Source: Talpa occidentalis (lineage: Eukaryota; Chordata; Mammalia; Eulipotyphla; Talpidae). From it: a DNA stretch of 64,000 nucleotides. The translations under genes and the position numbers were made by a program. How positions within the stretch are numbered: position 1 is the first letter of the stretch; each line of letters begins with the position of its first letter. The notes beneath the pieces are model-generated. The model had not been told where the DNA came from and made no database searches. It worked only from the letters and a program-made list of their open reading frames with translations. The stretch spans positions 83,001,106 through 83,065,105 of the forward strand of contig NW_023601104.1 of the NCBI RefSeq assembly GCF_014898055.3, read 5' to 3'. Of the stretch, positions 35,486 through 46,530 are shown one piece after another.

Positions 35486-36040
35486 ACTCGTTTTAGCTTT
35501 TTAATGTAGAATTTCTGTGCTCCTCTGTGTAGCCAAGCATCTTCTCTCAGTTAATATTTAATTCCAGTTTGTAGAGTAGAAAATAAGGGTGGTTTTCCAG
35601 ATAAAAATTGACTTCCGTCTTTTGAAATGAAATATTGAAATATGAAGACTGATAGTTTATGGTTAGCATTGCAGTTTGATGAATTTGTTAAGGAAGCAGC
35701 TCTTTTTAATTCACGAGAGTAACATCAGTGGGTGTGGCCCTTTTCAGCTCACCAAAAACAGCAGCTGCAGCTTTAGCCATTGTGTTTCATTTCAGACTAC
35801 AAGAAGCAAGGCAGGATAAAAGAGAGGACATCAGTGAGGATTTGGCAGAGCTTTTTAAGGAATCCCTGCCCATTCAACCCACTTTATGAGTCAAGGGCCA
35901 GATTACTTTTACTAAGTTACTAGTTATTAGCAAGTTACTAAGTTGAAAAGGGGAGAGGGAATGTCTGTTTTACACTTTATCCTGGCATTTGTCAAATTGA
36001 GGGTTCAATTTCTAAGAAAGGAGATGAGGTGGTGATTAGC
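35486..36040. other. No recognisable gene; anonymous DNA
   Basis: I see no named repeat or ORF here. Confidence 0.45.
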
Positions 36041-36044
36041 ATTC

Positions 36045-36835
36045 TCTGCCACACTTTTGTACGCTTACTTTTAGTTCTCCCTTCCTGCTCTCCTCTTTCA
36101 TTCTCTCTCATCTGGAATTGATCTCTACTGCCACAGTAAGATTACCAGTAAACTCTCAACCTTACCTACCCTTTTCTTTCTCAGCCACTAAGTGTTCTCA
36201 GGTGTTAGAAGATTCTTGATAATTAACTCCTTCCTGGCACAAATTCTTTTATCACCTGTGAAACATGATAGTCCTCAGTTATCTACATATTTTTTTCTTT
36301 ATCTTCCATGCTGTCTCTTCTTTCTCCATCCATCTTTTTTTTTAAAAAAAAGATTTATTTATTTATTTATGCATACAAGAGCTGGGGTGTAGGCCAGATG
36401 TGCAGGGTGGTGAGAGGATTCACCAGAGACAGAGTGGGGAGTAAAACAGGCAGACTGACTGAAATACACTGCTGAGGGGAGCAGCCAGCAAGATAGGAGA
36501 AGTCTGTTGTGCCACGAGGGTAGCACCCTGGCCGGGGATTGAACTCATGCTGCAGAGGCTTGGATTGCTTCATAGTGCGGTGCTTAACCCCCTGCACCAC
36601 TAGGGAGGCCTTGAACATCCTCTCTTAACACAATAAACTCTATTGAAATTAGACTTTCTGATTATCATCTCCTGTGGTTTGTGTCTCTCCTTTAAGTACA
36701 TATTAATTTGAGGTTTATCCTCTTCTCCTTAGCATTAAAGTCACTCTCTGCCCTTGCTCACCTCTGTATCCAAAACCCCAAGTTCAGGGCTTGGCATCTG
36801 GGGTTATTCAATAAGTCTTTGGTGAGTGGTAAAAT
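36045..36835 (+). mobile_element. Possible L2 LINE 3' region split by a SINE
   Basis: Pyrimidine-rich L2-like text (36045-36330) resumes after the SINE at 36614 and ends CAGGGCTTGGCATCTGGGG then ATTCAATAAGTCTTTGGTGA, resembling the L2 terminus. The first half is weak. Confidence 0.45.
36335..36610 (-). mobile_element. tRNA-derived SINE, type B
   Basis: Reverse copy with an A/T-rich tail complement AAGATTTATTTATTTATTTA at left and head complement CACTAGGGAGGCC at right. The target duplication is not clear. Confidence 0.92.
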
Positions 36836-36839
36836 GATG

Positions 36840-37375
36840 TAGTCCGTGGCATAGAACAAATGTGGATATGACCATTCTCAGCATGGACACAGGGCACACA
36901 TGTCAGAGAAACCAAATTCCAAGCACATTTAATTCTGCCAGAAGGGAAGGGATGGTACGTGCAGCAGGACTGGAAAACACCACTGTGAAAAGAATATCCT
37001 CCATAGGGTGGAGGGAAAAGTAGGTGTCCAATAAAAGAACCCGGGAACCAGACATTGTACAAAGGGGTCTTTTAAAACACTTGCAGGCTGGACAGTAACA
37101 CCCTCATTGGCATGCATGTGTTGACATAAAGAAGGTCTGAGCACCCCATTGCAGCTTCTATGGGAACATTGTCACTGGGGAGTGGAGATAGCCTGCGAGG
37201 ACAGTGACTGAACGATCTCTGTCCAGGACTCTCTAACTACTTCAGTGTCAGAGGAGAGGCGAGGTGAGGTGGTCAGACCTGTAGAAAGCTTTCACCAACT
37301 GCTACAGTTTTCATTCAGAAGCTGTCTCATACTCCTTACCAGGAAAAAACTTTTGGTTTCAAATCCCAACGTAGT
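36840..37375. other. No recognisable gene; GC-richer anonymous block
   Basis: Slightly GC-rich relative to its flanks, with an AATAAA in CCAATAAAAGAACCC near 37029. It could be an unrecognised LTR, but I see no terminal repeats or target duplications. Confidence 0.35.
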
Positions 37376-37376
37376 A

Positions 37377-37560
37377 ATTATAGCTGATATTTGCTGACCT
37401 TGTGCCTTTTTTCCAGGTACTGAGTCTTTATTTGCATCCATTTGTTCATATGGAAAGCAGTTTTATCCTGACCATTTTACAGATGACGGACAGAGACACA
37501 GAGAAGCTAAGTAATCTGCCTTTCCTCACACAGAGAATAAAAGGAAAAACTATGTTTACA
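37377..37560 (-). mobile_element. MIR fragment
   Basis: GATATTTGCTGACC, CCATTTTACAGATGACGGAC and AGAGAAGCTAAGTAATCTGC match the antisense MIR core in order. Confidence 0.75.
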
Positions 37561-38900
37561 CCAGTCGGCTGGCTGGTTACTACCTTCTTCATCATTATGT
37601 CACACTGTTGTTCACTTAAACAAAATATCTCAGAATTAGTACTACTAAGAAGTATACAAATATCAGAGGACCATGACAATATTTCCAGAACTGTAACAAA
37701 CATGTTGTTACCTGGACAGCTATACAAATATTCTGTGAAATGTCTTCTACCAACTCCTTAACCCCTTTTTCCCTAGTAACATCTTTAACAAATGATCATT
37801 GAAGAAAGTTCATAATTGCACAGCATTCTAGACAACCAAAAATTAGCATGAGGCTAATTGGCATGCCTAATCTGCTTAGCACAATAAAATATATGCTCGT
37901 GAATTAAGGGGTAAGCAAGAGAACATACCATAAACTGTTAGACTGTTACCACCAAAAAGAAAGAGAAGATTTCAATTCAATAGGACTCAAGGCAAGTCTT
38001 CATAGCCCAGTGAACAGTTGAGCTGGTTTTAAATAGAAGACCGACTTAGATGTTCAGAAGAATGGGGAGGCATACTGGAGTGACATTCATAGCTTGTCCC
38101 AAAATTAAAATAATCCCAAGAATAAAAGATGTTTGATTATGAAGTTGGACATTATTTTAGCCTCAGCGACCGCTAGACAGTCCCAACTAATAAGAAAATG
38201 TTATACCTCTATTAGTTATTATATTGCATTTCTATAACATCAAGCGATAACTTCCTTTTGCCTTGGTCTGCAGATTCCTTTAAAGTATATATTATCAAAG
38301 CTTTCATGAGTTTTAGTTTGCCCAGTGATAATTAGGCCGACCATATGTTGGGCCTATTTGTTCTTTTAGTTAAACTGCCGTAAGTGGAAGCAGATATCAG
38401 CAGGATTCAAAGACATGGTCATGGCTGGGTGAAGGAAGACATTGGCCATTGTCTTATCATGCCTAGCAATTAGATTTTTCTCCCTACCTCCTGTCGCCAT
38501 TTTATAGACTTTGTTAAGAGGAGATGTTGGCAACATGGGGTTTATGAGCCTTTGGTGTTGAAACTTTCAAAAGTTCACATTAATTTTTCTAATCATCTGT
38601 GAGAATTCCTTAATCTCCTTATGCTCTCAATACCTTACATGTTTAAAAAAGGAGTCATTCAATTGCACTTGTGAGAACATTACAAAAACTTTGTAACTTG
38701 AAATCTGAAATATGTCTATCACTCCATGGAACAGTGGTTATGGGGACATCCTGGTCACCATACAATGCAACTGTCCTGGATATGTCAAAGATTGTCAATA
38801 AAGATTGAACCTTATGTGAACCCATTTAAAACAGAGCAAAAAAAAGATCTTCAAGCCCTCAACATATTGTCCTTTTCAAACCTGAGGACCAAAATACATA
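37561..38900. other. No recognisable gene; candidate conserved DNA
   Basis: Non-repetitive as far as I can see. The stretch near 37845-37890 (GAGGCTAATTGGCATGCC) is rich in homeodomain-type TAAT cores. No ORF of note. Confidence 0.4.
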
Positions 38901-39193
38901 AAAATGCAAGGTATTTCAGACCTCCCCAGTGGTGCAGTGGTTGAGCGCTGCGTTGCAAAGCTGCCCACAGGCCCTGCAGCCCCGGTTCGATCCCCGGCCA
39001 ACGGGTAAGGGTGAGGGTCCCACATGGCGCGCAGACCTCTCATGCCGCCTGCTGCTCCCCTCAGCAGTGTACCCCGTCAGTCTGCCTGCTCTGTTCCCCG
39101 CTCTGTCTCTGGTGAATTCTCTCACCCTCCCATGCTTCTGACTGTACCCAGTGCTTGTATAAATAAATTTTTTAAAAAATGCAAGGTATTTCA
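38901..39193 (+). mobile_element. tRNA-derived SINE, type A short variant
   Basis: Starts GACCTCCCCAGTGGTGCAGT. The B box is GGTTCGATCCC and the tail is AAATAAATTTTTTAAAA. Perfect 18-bp target duplications AAAATGCAAGGTATTTCA lie at 38901-38918 and 39176-39193, the longest clean pair in the window. Confidence 0.96.
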
Positions 39194-40217
39194 AGTAAAT
39201 GAGGGTAAATTTAGTGTCACTGGAGTCAAGATGTCATGAAAAGGAGTATCAAAATATAGAAAGCTCTTGGCAACTGTCATTTAAAATTTTCATGTCATAG
39301 AGGAATCATAAATGCAGAGGAAAGTGACTTGGCCAGGAAATACACAAATAAGTGTGCCCAGAATAGGCAATACAAATATGCCTTCTATCTGTATTCACAT
39401 GTCATCAAGTGCATGCTGCCTTTTGAGTTTCTCATGAATTTGACATATTCACAGACATTGAGATGAGAATCACATATTCTATCAGATTTGCCTGATGATA
39501 CTGGGTGAGAAGTTAAATTTTCCTTCTTATCTCTAACTTTGAACTGCTGAAAATCTCCATACTGTTTTCTACAGGGGCTGAATCAGTTTACATTTACATC
39601 AGAAGGCTCCTTTACCCGTATACCCTAACCAGCACTTTTTGTTCCTTGTTTGTTTGATATATAGGCCATTTTTACAGGTATGAGACTGTAACTCATGTTG
39701 GTTTTGATTTGCATTTCCCTGATGACAAATGATGGTGGGAAACTGCACGTGACTGTCAGCTATCTGCTTGACTTCTTTGCAGAAGTAGCTTTTTAATTTT
39801 TCTGCCTATGTTTTAAATTAGGCTGTTTTTATTCTTTTCATTTTGTTGAATTATCTTTAGTGAAGTGTCTGTTCAAACATTTGCCTACTTTTAATGGATT
39901 ATTTGTCATCTTATTCCTGAGTTTTATATATTATTGTTTAACATATTTTAGAAAACGTGCTTTATCAGATATATGAGTTGTGACAATTTTCTCTTTTGCT
40001 TGTCTGTTTTTTTTACAGGAATAAAATTTTCAAATGGTAAACATTGAGAAATTTGATTAATTCCAGTTTATCAATTTTTTTCTTTTATACTCCATATTTT
40101 TAATAATGTTTGAGCTCTCAGATTTTTCCTGATTTCTTTTCAAAAAGTTTTACATTTTTGATTTTTATATTTAGTAATGTTTGTGTATGATATGAAGTAG
40201 TGAGTGAAAAAGTTCAT

Positions 40218-40241
40218 CTTTTTTTTTTTTTTTTTTTTTTT
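40218..40241. repeat. Poly(T) run
   Basis: About 22 consecutive T inside the old L1. Confidence 0.9.
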
Positions 40242-40413
40242 GCTCTCATAAAAACAAAGTTGTTTGAGAATAATGTTTTGCTTTTTTTTATTTTCATTTC
40301 ATTGCCTCGGGACCTTGTCAAAAATCAAGAGACCATAAGTGTATTTCTGTGCTCACTATGCTTTTCTGATAATCAATATGTCTATCTGAATCTCAGGATG
40401 ATATTATAAGAAT

Positions 40414-40438
40414 GTATATATATATATATATATATATA
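40414..40438. repeat. (TA)n microsatellite
   Basis: About 12 TA units near the edge of the old L1 C-terminal block. Confidence 0.9.
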
Positions 40439-40574
40439 AATTGGTATTTTCTTTGTAAAATTGGTATTGTTTATTCCATAGATGGAATATATTTTCAATA
40501 TATTTTACCCATGAAAACATTTGGATTTAGAATTCTGTGAACTAAAGTTTTAGACTTTTAAATTTATTTAATAG

Positions 40575-41440
40575 ATACAGAGCTATGGTAGGCAGAACAG
40601 ATAATCTCTCAAAGATATCCACATTGCATTTGCTGAAAATTGAATGTTTCTTTAGAAACATTTAGAATTAACATGGAAACTACTGTTCAATTGAAAATAG
40701 GATAGGGAGATTATCCTGGATTATACACATAGACAGAATGTAATCACATGGGTGGGTCTCCATATCACAGGGCAATCCCAAGGTGAAATGGAGAAACCTG
40801 AGTATGAGTCCTCACCCACACATTTAAGAACTCAGGACAAGACTCAAGAGCAGACACACAGAGATAAGTTAATAAAAGGTTTATTTACAAGGGAAATGAG
40901 AAGAGGGATAAACGCAAACAGAGATTAGTCAATATGTCCTACATCCTACCAATAACACCATCTGAGCTGAGACCCAGGTGCAACTGAAAGCAGGAAAATA
41001 AAAAGGAGCATGCAAGCCCACTATGTTCAGTTTTATACCAAGTTTAGCTGCTTAACTCCACCTTTAGTTCCCAGTAATCTTCCTTGAGGAAGTCAAGAGT
41101 CATGTCAGATTCATGGCATTATGGGAGTTGTAGTCCTCAGTGCCTGAGATCTCTTTGGTGTGGGGGTAGGGGTGGAGATGGTAAAACACCAGTGGGTGGA
41201 GCTCATTCAGGGCATACTGTCCCTCCAACAGGTATATATAGAAGATGGACACCAAAGTGCCAGTATCAGAGTTGAACAAAATGGGAAAGACTCAATTGAC
41301 CATCTTTCAGTTTAAAGACAGATCAAGAGTGTTCTATAGAAGTTAAAGTGTCCTACAGAAGATGGAAAAGAGGAAGAAACTTTCTTCCCTGGAGCCTCCA
41401 GAAGACAACTGCCCTGCTGATACTTGGTTTTAGCCAAAAG
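40575..41440 (+). mobile_element. MLT1-type LTR split by another repeat
   Basis: The first half has GGTAGGCAGAACAGATAATC, GGGAGATTATCCTGGATTAT and TGGGTGGGTC (to about 40800). The second half has CCTGGAGCCTCCAGAAGACA then CCCTGCTGATACTTGG (about 41340-41430). Both halves keep MLT1 order, so the segment between is a later insertion. Confidence 0.7.
40855..41240 (-). mobile_element. Probable antisense LTR with ZNF143-type motif
   Basis: The reverse strand has AAATAAACC near the right place for a polyadenylation signal (40880-40895). It also has AGGACTACAACTCCCATAAT, close to the ZNF143/SBS motif, at 41115-41137. GGGTGGAGCTCATTCAG and GAGGAAGTCAAGAG recur in the same order at 44430-44530, so this is a dispersed family. 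The ends are approximate. Confidence 0.5.
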
Positions 41441-41472
41441 TGTGCCTTTTTGTACTTCTGATATTAACGATA

Positions 41473-41520
41473 CCAATTTAGATGAACAATTGCTGAAAGA
41501 AAATTGTTCATCTAAATTGG
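41473..41520. other. Perfect 19-bp inverted repeat (hairpin)
   Basis: Arms CCAATTTAGATGAACAATT (41473-41491) and its exact complement (41502-41520) are separated by 10 nt, GCTGAAAGAA. It is not part of any repeat I recognise. Confidence 0.95.
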
Positions 41521-41605
41521 CATGTAAGTGGTCAAATTCATAGGTATCAATCTGTTTACCATATTTATTTATTAGTTTACAATGACTATAGGGTATGAAG
41601 TGGTG

Positions 41606-41951
41606 CCCCTTCATTCTTTTTTTTTAATTTTTTTTTTAATAGAGGCATGTTTTATTTACTTATTTATTTGTTTGTTGTTTGTTTGTTTATACATGCACTG
41701 GGTACAGTCAGAAGCGCGGGAGGGTGAGAGAATTCACCAGAGCCAGAGCGGGGAGCAGAGCAGGCAGAAGGACCGAAGTACACTGCTGAGGGGAGCAGCG
41801 GGCGGCAGGAGAGGTCTGCGCGCCATGTGGGACCCTCCTCCAGTGGCCAGGGAGCAGCAGGGGATTGAACCGGTGCCACAGAGGCCATGGGCAGCTTTGC
41901 AACCCAGCACTCAACCGCTGGCCACCGGGGAGGCCCACCCCTTCATTCTTT
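41606..41951 (-). mobile_element. Young tRNA-derived SINE, subfamily A2
   Basis: Reverse copy with the TAGAGGCATG tail block at about 41640, then TTTATTTG and GTTTG units, and a CpG-rich body. The head complement ends GGGGAGGCCC at about 41936. Perfect duplications CCCCTTCATTCTTT lie at 41606-41619 and 41938-41951. Confidence 0.95.
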
Positions 41952-42654
41952 ATGTCAGTGTTTTGTGTTTTCCCTCTTTCTTCAATAATCTAACTAGAAT
42001 TCTTTGCATACATTCCATTTCACTTATTTCAGGACTTTGTTAGTTATTCTTTTTTTCCACTGGAGTTTAATTTGTTCTTTTTCCTAACTTTCAAGGATGA
42101 AATTTTTTTTGTCTTCAAGTCTAAATTTTTATTCTTTCCAATGCAGGACTTTAAAGTTATACATTTTCCTCAAAACAACTATTTTAGTTGCATCCCTCTA
42201 ATATTAATGCATTGTCTGTTCACTATCATTCAGTTAAAAAAATATTTGCTAATTGCATACAAGTTGTTTAGAAATGCGTTAATTGATGTCTTAGTATGCA
42301 TTTGGTTCTTTTTAATATGTTTTATGGTTTATAATATAATTTTATTGTGGTCAGAAAGCAGGTTTTCACATCCTAATCCTTAGAAATGAAATCAATTAAT
42401 ATTTGTTTAATAGCCCAGCACATGTTCTATCTTGCTGAACTTTCCATTGGAGCTTGAGAGAAATGTTTATTCTGCAGTTATTGGATGAGGTATCTACAAA
42501 TACAAATTAGGTTAATAGAATTGGTGGTGTCCTCAAATATCTAACCTTTTACTGGTTCTTTGCCTAGTTAACTTATTCATCACAGAATGAGAGGAATTAG
42601 TTTCCAGCTATAATTTTGAGTTTAGATAAATTTCTCTTAGTTCTGCCAGTTTGG

Positions 42655-43115
42655 GCAGCATTACTGAACATGTTTTATTAGACTTGTATGCCAGCAAATA
42701 TCTGCTACCCCAAGACATATTTTTGGCAAGAGGTTTATTTAGTGGGAGAGATTCTGAAGACTGGATAGAGGCTGCTTGTCTATGTCTAAACTTCTCTCTT
42801 AAGGGTCTATTTCAGGAAAACCTAATCCCTTTATCTCTTCAACCAAGAAGGCAGATGTTCTTTGTTTTCCCCATTAAATAGCCAAAATGAATTTGCTTTC
42901 TTCCCCATCTCCCTTGTCCTAGTTATGCTATTTAGGATGGTGTATGAAGCCACATGGGGGAGTTAGTCAGTTATGCTGGTTCTCTCCTATGTAAACAGAA
43001 GGCCATCAAGTTGTTAAAATTCTCGTGGCTTTTTCCTCTTATAATCTGTCTGATGCTTGTTTATTTACCAGCCTAAAAGAATGGGAAAAGGATGATTTCT
43101 TTTGCACCCAAACAG
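42655..43115 (-). mobile_element. Unidentified insert in the old L1, LTR-like
   Basis: This block interrupts otherwise continuous antisense L1. AGAGGTTTATTTAGTGGG gives a reverse-strand AAATAAACC, a possible polyadenylation signal near what would be the 3' end of an antisense LTR. No terminal repeats or target duplications were found. Confidence 0.35.
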
Positions 43116-43127
43116 ATTCATATATAA

Positions 43128-43129
<2 letters not shown>

Positions 43130-43165
<36 letters not shown>
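43130..43165. repeat. (TA)n microsatellite
   Basis: About 18 TA units at the right boundary of the insert in the L1. Confidence 0.95.
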
Positions 43166-43168
<3 letters not shown>

Positions 43169-43290
43169 TAAGTGATATTTTCTTTCAGAATATACTATTT
43201 TGTCATTATGAAATACCCATCATTTTCTCCTATAATGCTTCTTTTATTGAAGTTGATTTAGTCTGATATTAATGGTAACCATAATGAAAA

Positions 43291-43940
43291 ATTTTCAGGG
43301 GACCCCACCCTTGTCACTGCAAGCAAGCTAACCAATCATCTTCATAGGCTCCAACTTTTATGCAAAAATCTAATTTGCCTGAAGGTTTAAGTCAGTCTTT
43401 TCAGATCAAAGACTGAACAATGAGTCCCAGCCTTCATCTCTGCAGGTCATTCCTCTGAAGGGAGGAAAAGGGTCCTGCACAGCTTCCCACCAGCATCAGC
43501 ATTTCTTTGGATGTGGACAAACCCAACCACAGCCTGATGTCCCCTCGCTATCATGAATTGTTCACAACCTTGGTGCCAATGACTCACTGTTTCTCACCAT
43601 ATTAAATCAAGGCTTGTGTTTGGCTGAACAGTTCTCACAGAGTCAATCTGTCGGGCTGCTTCCTGGTTTGAATCCTGATTATGTGATAAATTTTGTCTAT
43701 TCTTAAGACTTTAATTTCAGGTAAAATTAAGTATTTCAAATAATAGTTTCCCATTCAAAATCCAAAAATTACCCATCCCCTTGTGGGCAAATGCCCAGCC
43801 AAATAAGCTCAGTCTGAAACAGGGCCACTGAGATCCAAAATTTTGCCACAAATCTAGGTAAAGATATCCTCCGACAGGAAAGTATAAGAAAGAGGTTAAG
43901 CAAGGTCTCATAGAGCTGGGATAGGAGAGACTCCAAATTC
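43291..43940. other. Unassigned, possibly LTR-derived
   Basis: Contains a CCAATCA box near 43330 and GC-richer text up to about 43690, which could be an ERV LTR. I cannot identify its family or ends. Confidence 0.3.
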
Positions 43941-44248
43941 AAAATGTACCACTTTAGGCCCTTCCCCGGTGGCGCAGTGGGTTCAAGTGCAGTACTGTGA
44001 AGCTGCCCACAGCCTCTGCAGCATGGGTTCGATTCCCGACCGGCCAAGGAGATGCCCACATGGCGCAGCAGACCTCTCCTGCCTCACCCACTGCAACTCT
44101 CAGCAATGTATTTCAGTCAGTCTGCCTGTTCTGCTCCCCCCTCTGTCTATGGTGAATCCTCTCACCCTCCTGCATAGCTGACCTGTACCCTGGTTCTTGT
44201 ATGCATGAATAAGTAACTCTTAAAAAAAAAAAAGAATGCACCACATTA
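43941..44248 (+). mobile_element. tRNA-derived SINE, type B/A intermediate
   Basis: Head CCCTTCCCCGGTGGCGCAGT, B box GGTTCGATTCC, tail GCATGAATAAGTAACTC then a poly(A) run. Imperfect duplications AAATGTACCACTTTA (43942-43956) and GAATGCACCACATTA (about 44234-44248). Confidence 0.93.
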
Positions 44249-44249
44249 A

Positions 44250-44570
44250 TCCCCATGAGGTCAAGAAAACAACTGTCATTGTCTCTGCCAAGGACCAAGA
44301 GCAGCCTCTTGTGTCTCAACCACATGTCTCTTCCCAGTGTCTCTATATGTTTCTACTCCAGGAGTCACTTCCTTCCTCCTTTACTCCACCTCCATTTGCA
44401 TATCCACCTTGCTCCTTCCCAGGTGTGCCCCATTCAGGAAGTCATGTTCATAACATAATGGCATGCTGGGATTTGTAGTCCAAGGTCCTTAAGATCTCAG
44501 GGTAGAGATGGGGGTGGAGCTCATTCAGTAGATCATTCACTCTGACAGACTCCCTAAACACCAGATAGAC
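44250..44570 (-). mobile_element. Second copy of the LTR-like repeat with ZNF143-type motif
   Basis: GCATGCTGGGATTTGTAGTC (44461-44480) is the complement of GACTACAAATCCCAGCATGC, a near-consensus ZNF143/SBS motif. AGGAAGTCATG upstream, and AAGATCTCAGGG and GGGTGGAGCTCATTCAG downstream, align with the 41 kb copy. The left end is uncertain. Confidence 0.5.
44461..44481 (-). promoter_or_regulatory. ZNF143/SBS-type motif
   Basis: Reverse strand reads GGACTACAAATCCCAGCATG, matching the known ACTACAANTCCCAGNATGC consensus bound by ZNF143. Activity cannot be judged from sequence. Confidence 0.7.
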
Positions 44571-44584
44571 AGTCACAGGGTTAT

Positions 44585-45025
44585 AATCTCAATTGTTTAT
44601 ATCCTTGAATTACAATTGTTTGGATGCTTTATTGCTTCAGTCTTTTGCAGATAAAGGGAAATGAATAATTCAGGAGATGAGGGTCAAAGATCAAAAGAGA
44701 TAAGCACCTCACAGCAAGTGACCATGGGGCCAGTGAGCCTCCTCTAGCCAAGCCAATTAGAAAAGGGTCAGGATTCAGGTTTTTCAAGGTTTCCTGTCTC
44801 TGGTAGCACCTTCTTTCCATTTCTCGTTTTCAGGCAGCCTTGGCGCTCAGCTCAAGATTGTTTGTTTGCTCAGGAAATCAGATAACTGGATCTGCCAGTA
44901 CAAGTCTCAGGAAAAAAGTTTACTCTTTCCTTTCCTTTGTAATCTTTAATGTCTGAAAGCAATTTAACTATTTAGTCTCAATTCCAATTCCTAAAAAACA
45001 AGTGAGCAACCCCCCTTCCTGTTTA
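44585..45025. other. No recognisable gene; anonymous DNA
   Basis: I see no named repeat or ORF. Confidence 0.4.
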
Positions 45026-45029
45026 GTTT

Positions 45030-45480
45030 TTACATGTATCTCATGAGACAGGCAAGTAGCTGTTGCAATCCTCATTTTGTATCAATAGATGAGAAAATCG
45101 GGCCTCCCTGGTGGTACAGGGATTAAAGTCTTTATCAAGCTATTTTCAACCACCGTGGCATGAGTTAGATATCAGGTTAGAGAGCCAACCCACATGGCAT
45201 AGCAGACCTCGCACCTACTGCTCCCTCAGCAGTTTATTTCCGTAGCTCCACCTATTCTGTTCCCCACTCCATCTGTGGAGAATTCTCTCACCCCCTGCAC
45301 CTCTGCATACCCCCCAGTTCCTATATGCATGAATAAATAAAAAATAAATCTTAAAATAAATAGATGAGCAAATCAAGAAGTACAGTCATATAGTTAATAA
45401 TCTATAGAATTATGTTCATTTCCAGGTATTCTGACCCTGAGTCCATTGCCTTTTTAACTAACTCATGGAGCTTCAATGGA
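45030..45480 (-). mobile_element. MIR fragment split by a SINE
   Basis: CTCATTTTGTATCAATAGAT before the SINE and GAAGTACAGTCATATAGTTA then GGTATTCTGACCCTGAGTCC after it follow the antisense MIR core in order. Confidence 0.65.
45085..45374 (+). mobile_element. tRNA-derived SINE, type B
   Basis: Head GGGCCTCCCTGGTGGTACAG, tail GCATGAATAAATAAAAAATA. Imperfect duplications ATAGATGAGAAAATC (45085-45099) and ATAGATGAGCAAATC (about 45360-45374) flank it. It is inserted in a MIR. Confidence 0.92.
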
Positions 45481-45950
45481 AACATAAGTTCTTTTTTGAT
45501 TTTGACTTTAACCTCACCCAAAACATTGAAGAATTCCCTTTTAGAATGGTAAAAGCAGCAACAATCTCATTAACTAACTCCACAAGGTAGAAAAACTCCT
45601 GGGTAGTTCCCACGCTGATCAGAAACACTCCAACCAAAATAGAAAACATCAAAAACTAGAGATGGAAAGACAGAAAGGAGTAAGAATAGACAAAAGCCAA
45701 GGAAAAAAGAGCACAACGGGCTGAGGGCGCTGGAGATCAAGCTCAGCCCTGGTAGGAAGTTGGAGGTACACAGCAATAACCGAAAGGTGCTGCCAGGCGC
45801 TTTTCTGTCGTTAAGTTCAATAAAATAAGATAACATGCTCAGGAGCTGAGAGGGAATCTAATTTTAATTGGCATATTGTATAGGTTGACATTGTAATCAT
45901 ATACATAAGCCTACTAAGGTTGGGTAAACTGGGGAAGATAAAGGAGATTT
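45481..45950. other. No recognisable gene; anonymous DNA
   Basis: A minus-strand 88-codon frame (45570-45836) is hydrophobic in part but resembles nothing I know. Confidence 0.4.
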
Positions 45951-46245
45951 AAAGTGGACACATTGTTTTAAAATATGTATTTATGCATACAAGAACTGGG
46001 GTGTAGGTCTGAGGTGCAGGAGGTGAGAGGATTCACCAGAGACAGAGTGGGGAGCAGAAAAGGTGGATCTACTGAAGTACACTGAGGGGAGCAGCGGGCG
46101 AGACAGGAGAGGTCTGCTGCCCCATATGGTTCACTTCCCTGGCTAGGGATCGAACCTGTGCTGCAGTAGCTGTGAATTGCTTCATAGTACTAATGCTTAA
46201 CCCCTTATGCCCACCAGGGAGGCCCCTAAAGTGTACACATTTTTT
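45951..46245 (-). mobile_element. tRNA-derived SINE, type B (first of a same-site pair)
   Basis: Reverse copy at about 45970-46227 with duplications AAAGTGGACACATTGTTTT (45951-45969) and AAAGTGTACACATTTTTT (46228-46245). The right duplication is also the left duplication of the next SINE. Confidence 0.93.
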
Positions 46246-46530
46246 CTTTAAAGATTTATTTATTTATTCAAACAAGAACCAGGGTACAGACCAGATGTGC
46301 AGGAGGGTAAGAGGACTCACCAGAGACAAAGCAGGGAACAGAACAGGCAGACTGACAAAATACACTGCTGAGGGGAGCAGCCGGTGAGACAGGAGAGGTC
46401 TGCCATGCCATGTGGGACCCTCACCCGCCGGCCGGGATTGAACTGGTGCTGCAGAGGCTGCGGACAGCCTCGCAGCGCTGCGGTCAACCTCCTGAGCCAC
46501 CAGAAGAGGACCTAAAGTGTACACATTTTT
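46228..46530 (-). mobile_element. tRNA-derived SINE (second of a same-site pair)
   Basis: Reverse copy at about 46246-46513. Its duplications AAAGTGTACACATTTTT lie at 46228-46244 and 46514-46530 and match perfectly. They are cleaner than the left one of the neighbour, so this copy is probably the later insertion. Confidence 0.93.

Larger units (their letters stand above)
39535..43290 (-). mobile_element. Old minus-strand L1 ORF2, multiply interrupted
   Basis: 39535-40410 is antisense ORF2 C-terminal sequence, for example TTTTGATTTGCATTTCCCTG and GAAGTGTCTGTTCAAACATT. 42060-42654 and 43165-43290 are antisense ORF2 endonuclease-region sequence, for example TTATTGTGGTCAGAAAGCAG, TTTATTCTGCAGTTATTGGA and TTAGTCTGATATTAATGG. 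The order fits one element read right to left, with the reverse-transcriptase part lost or unrecognisable. It is interrupted by MLT1 pieces, an LTR-like block, a SINE and a further insert. Frames are heavily broken. Confidence 0.8.
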
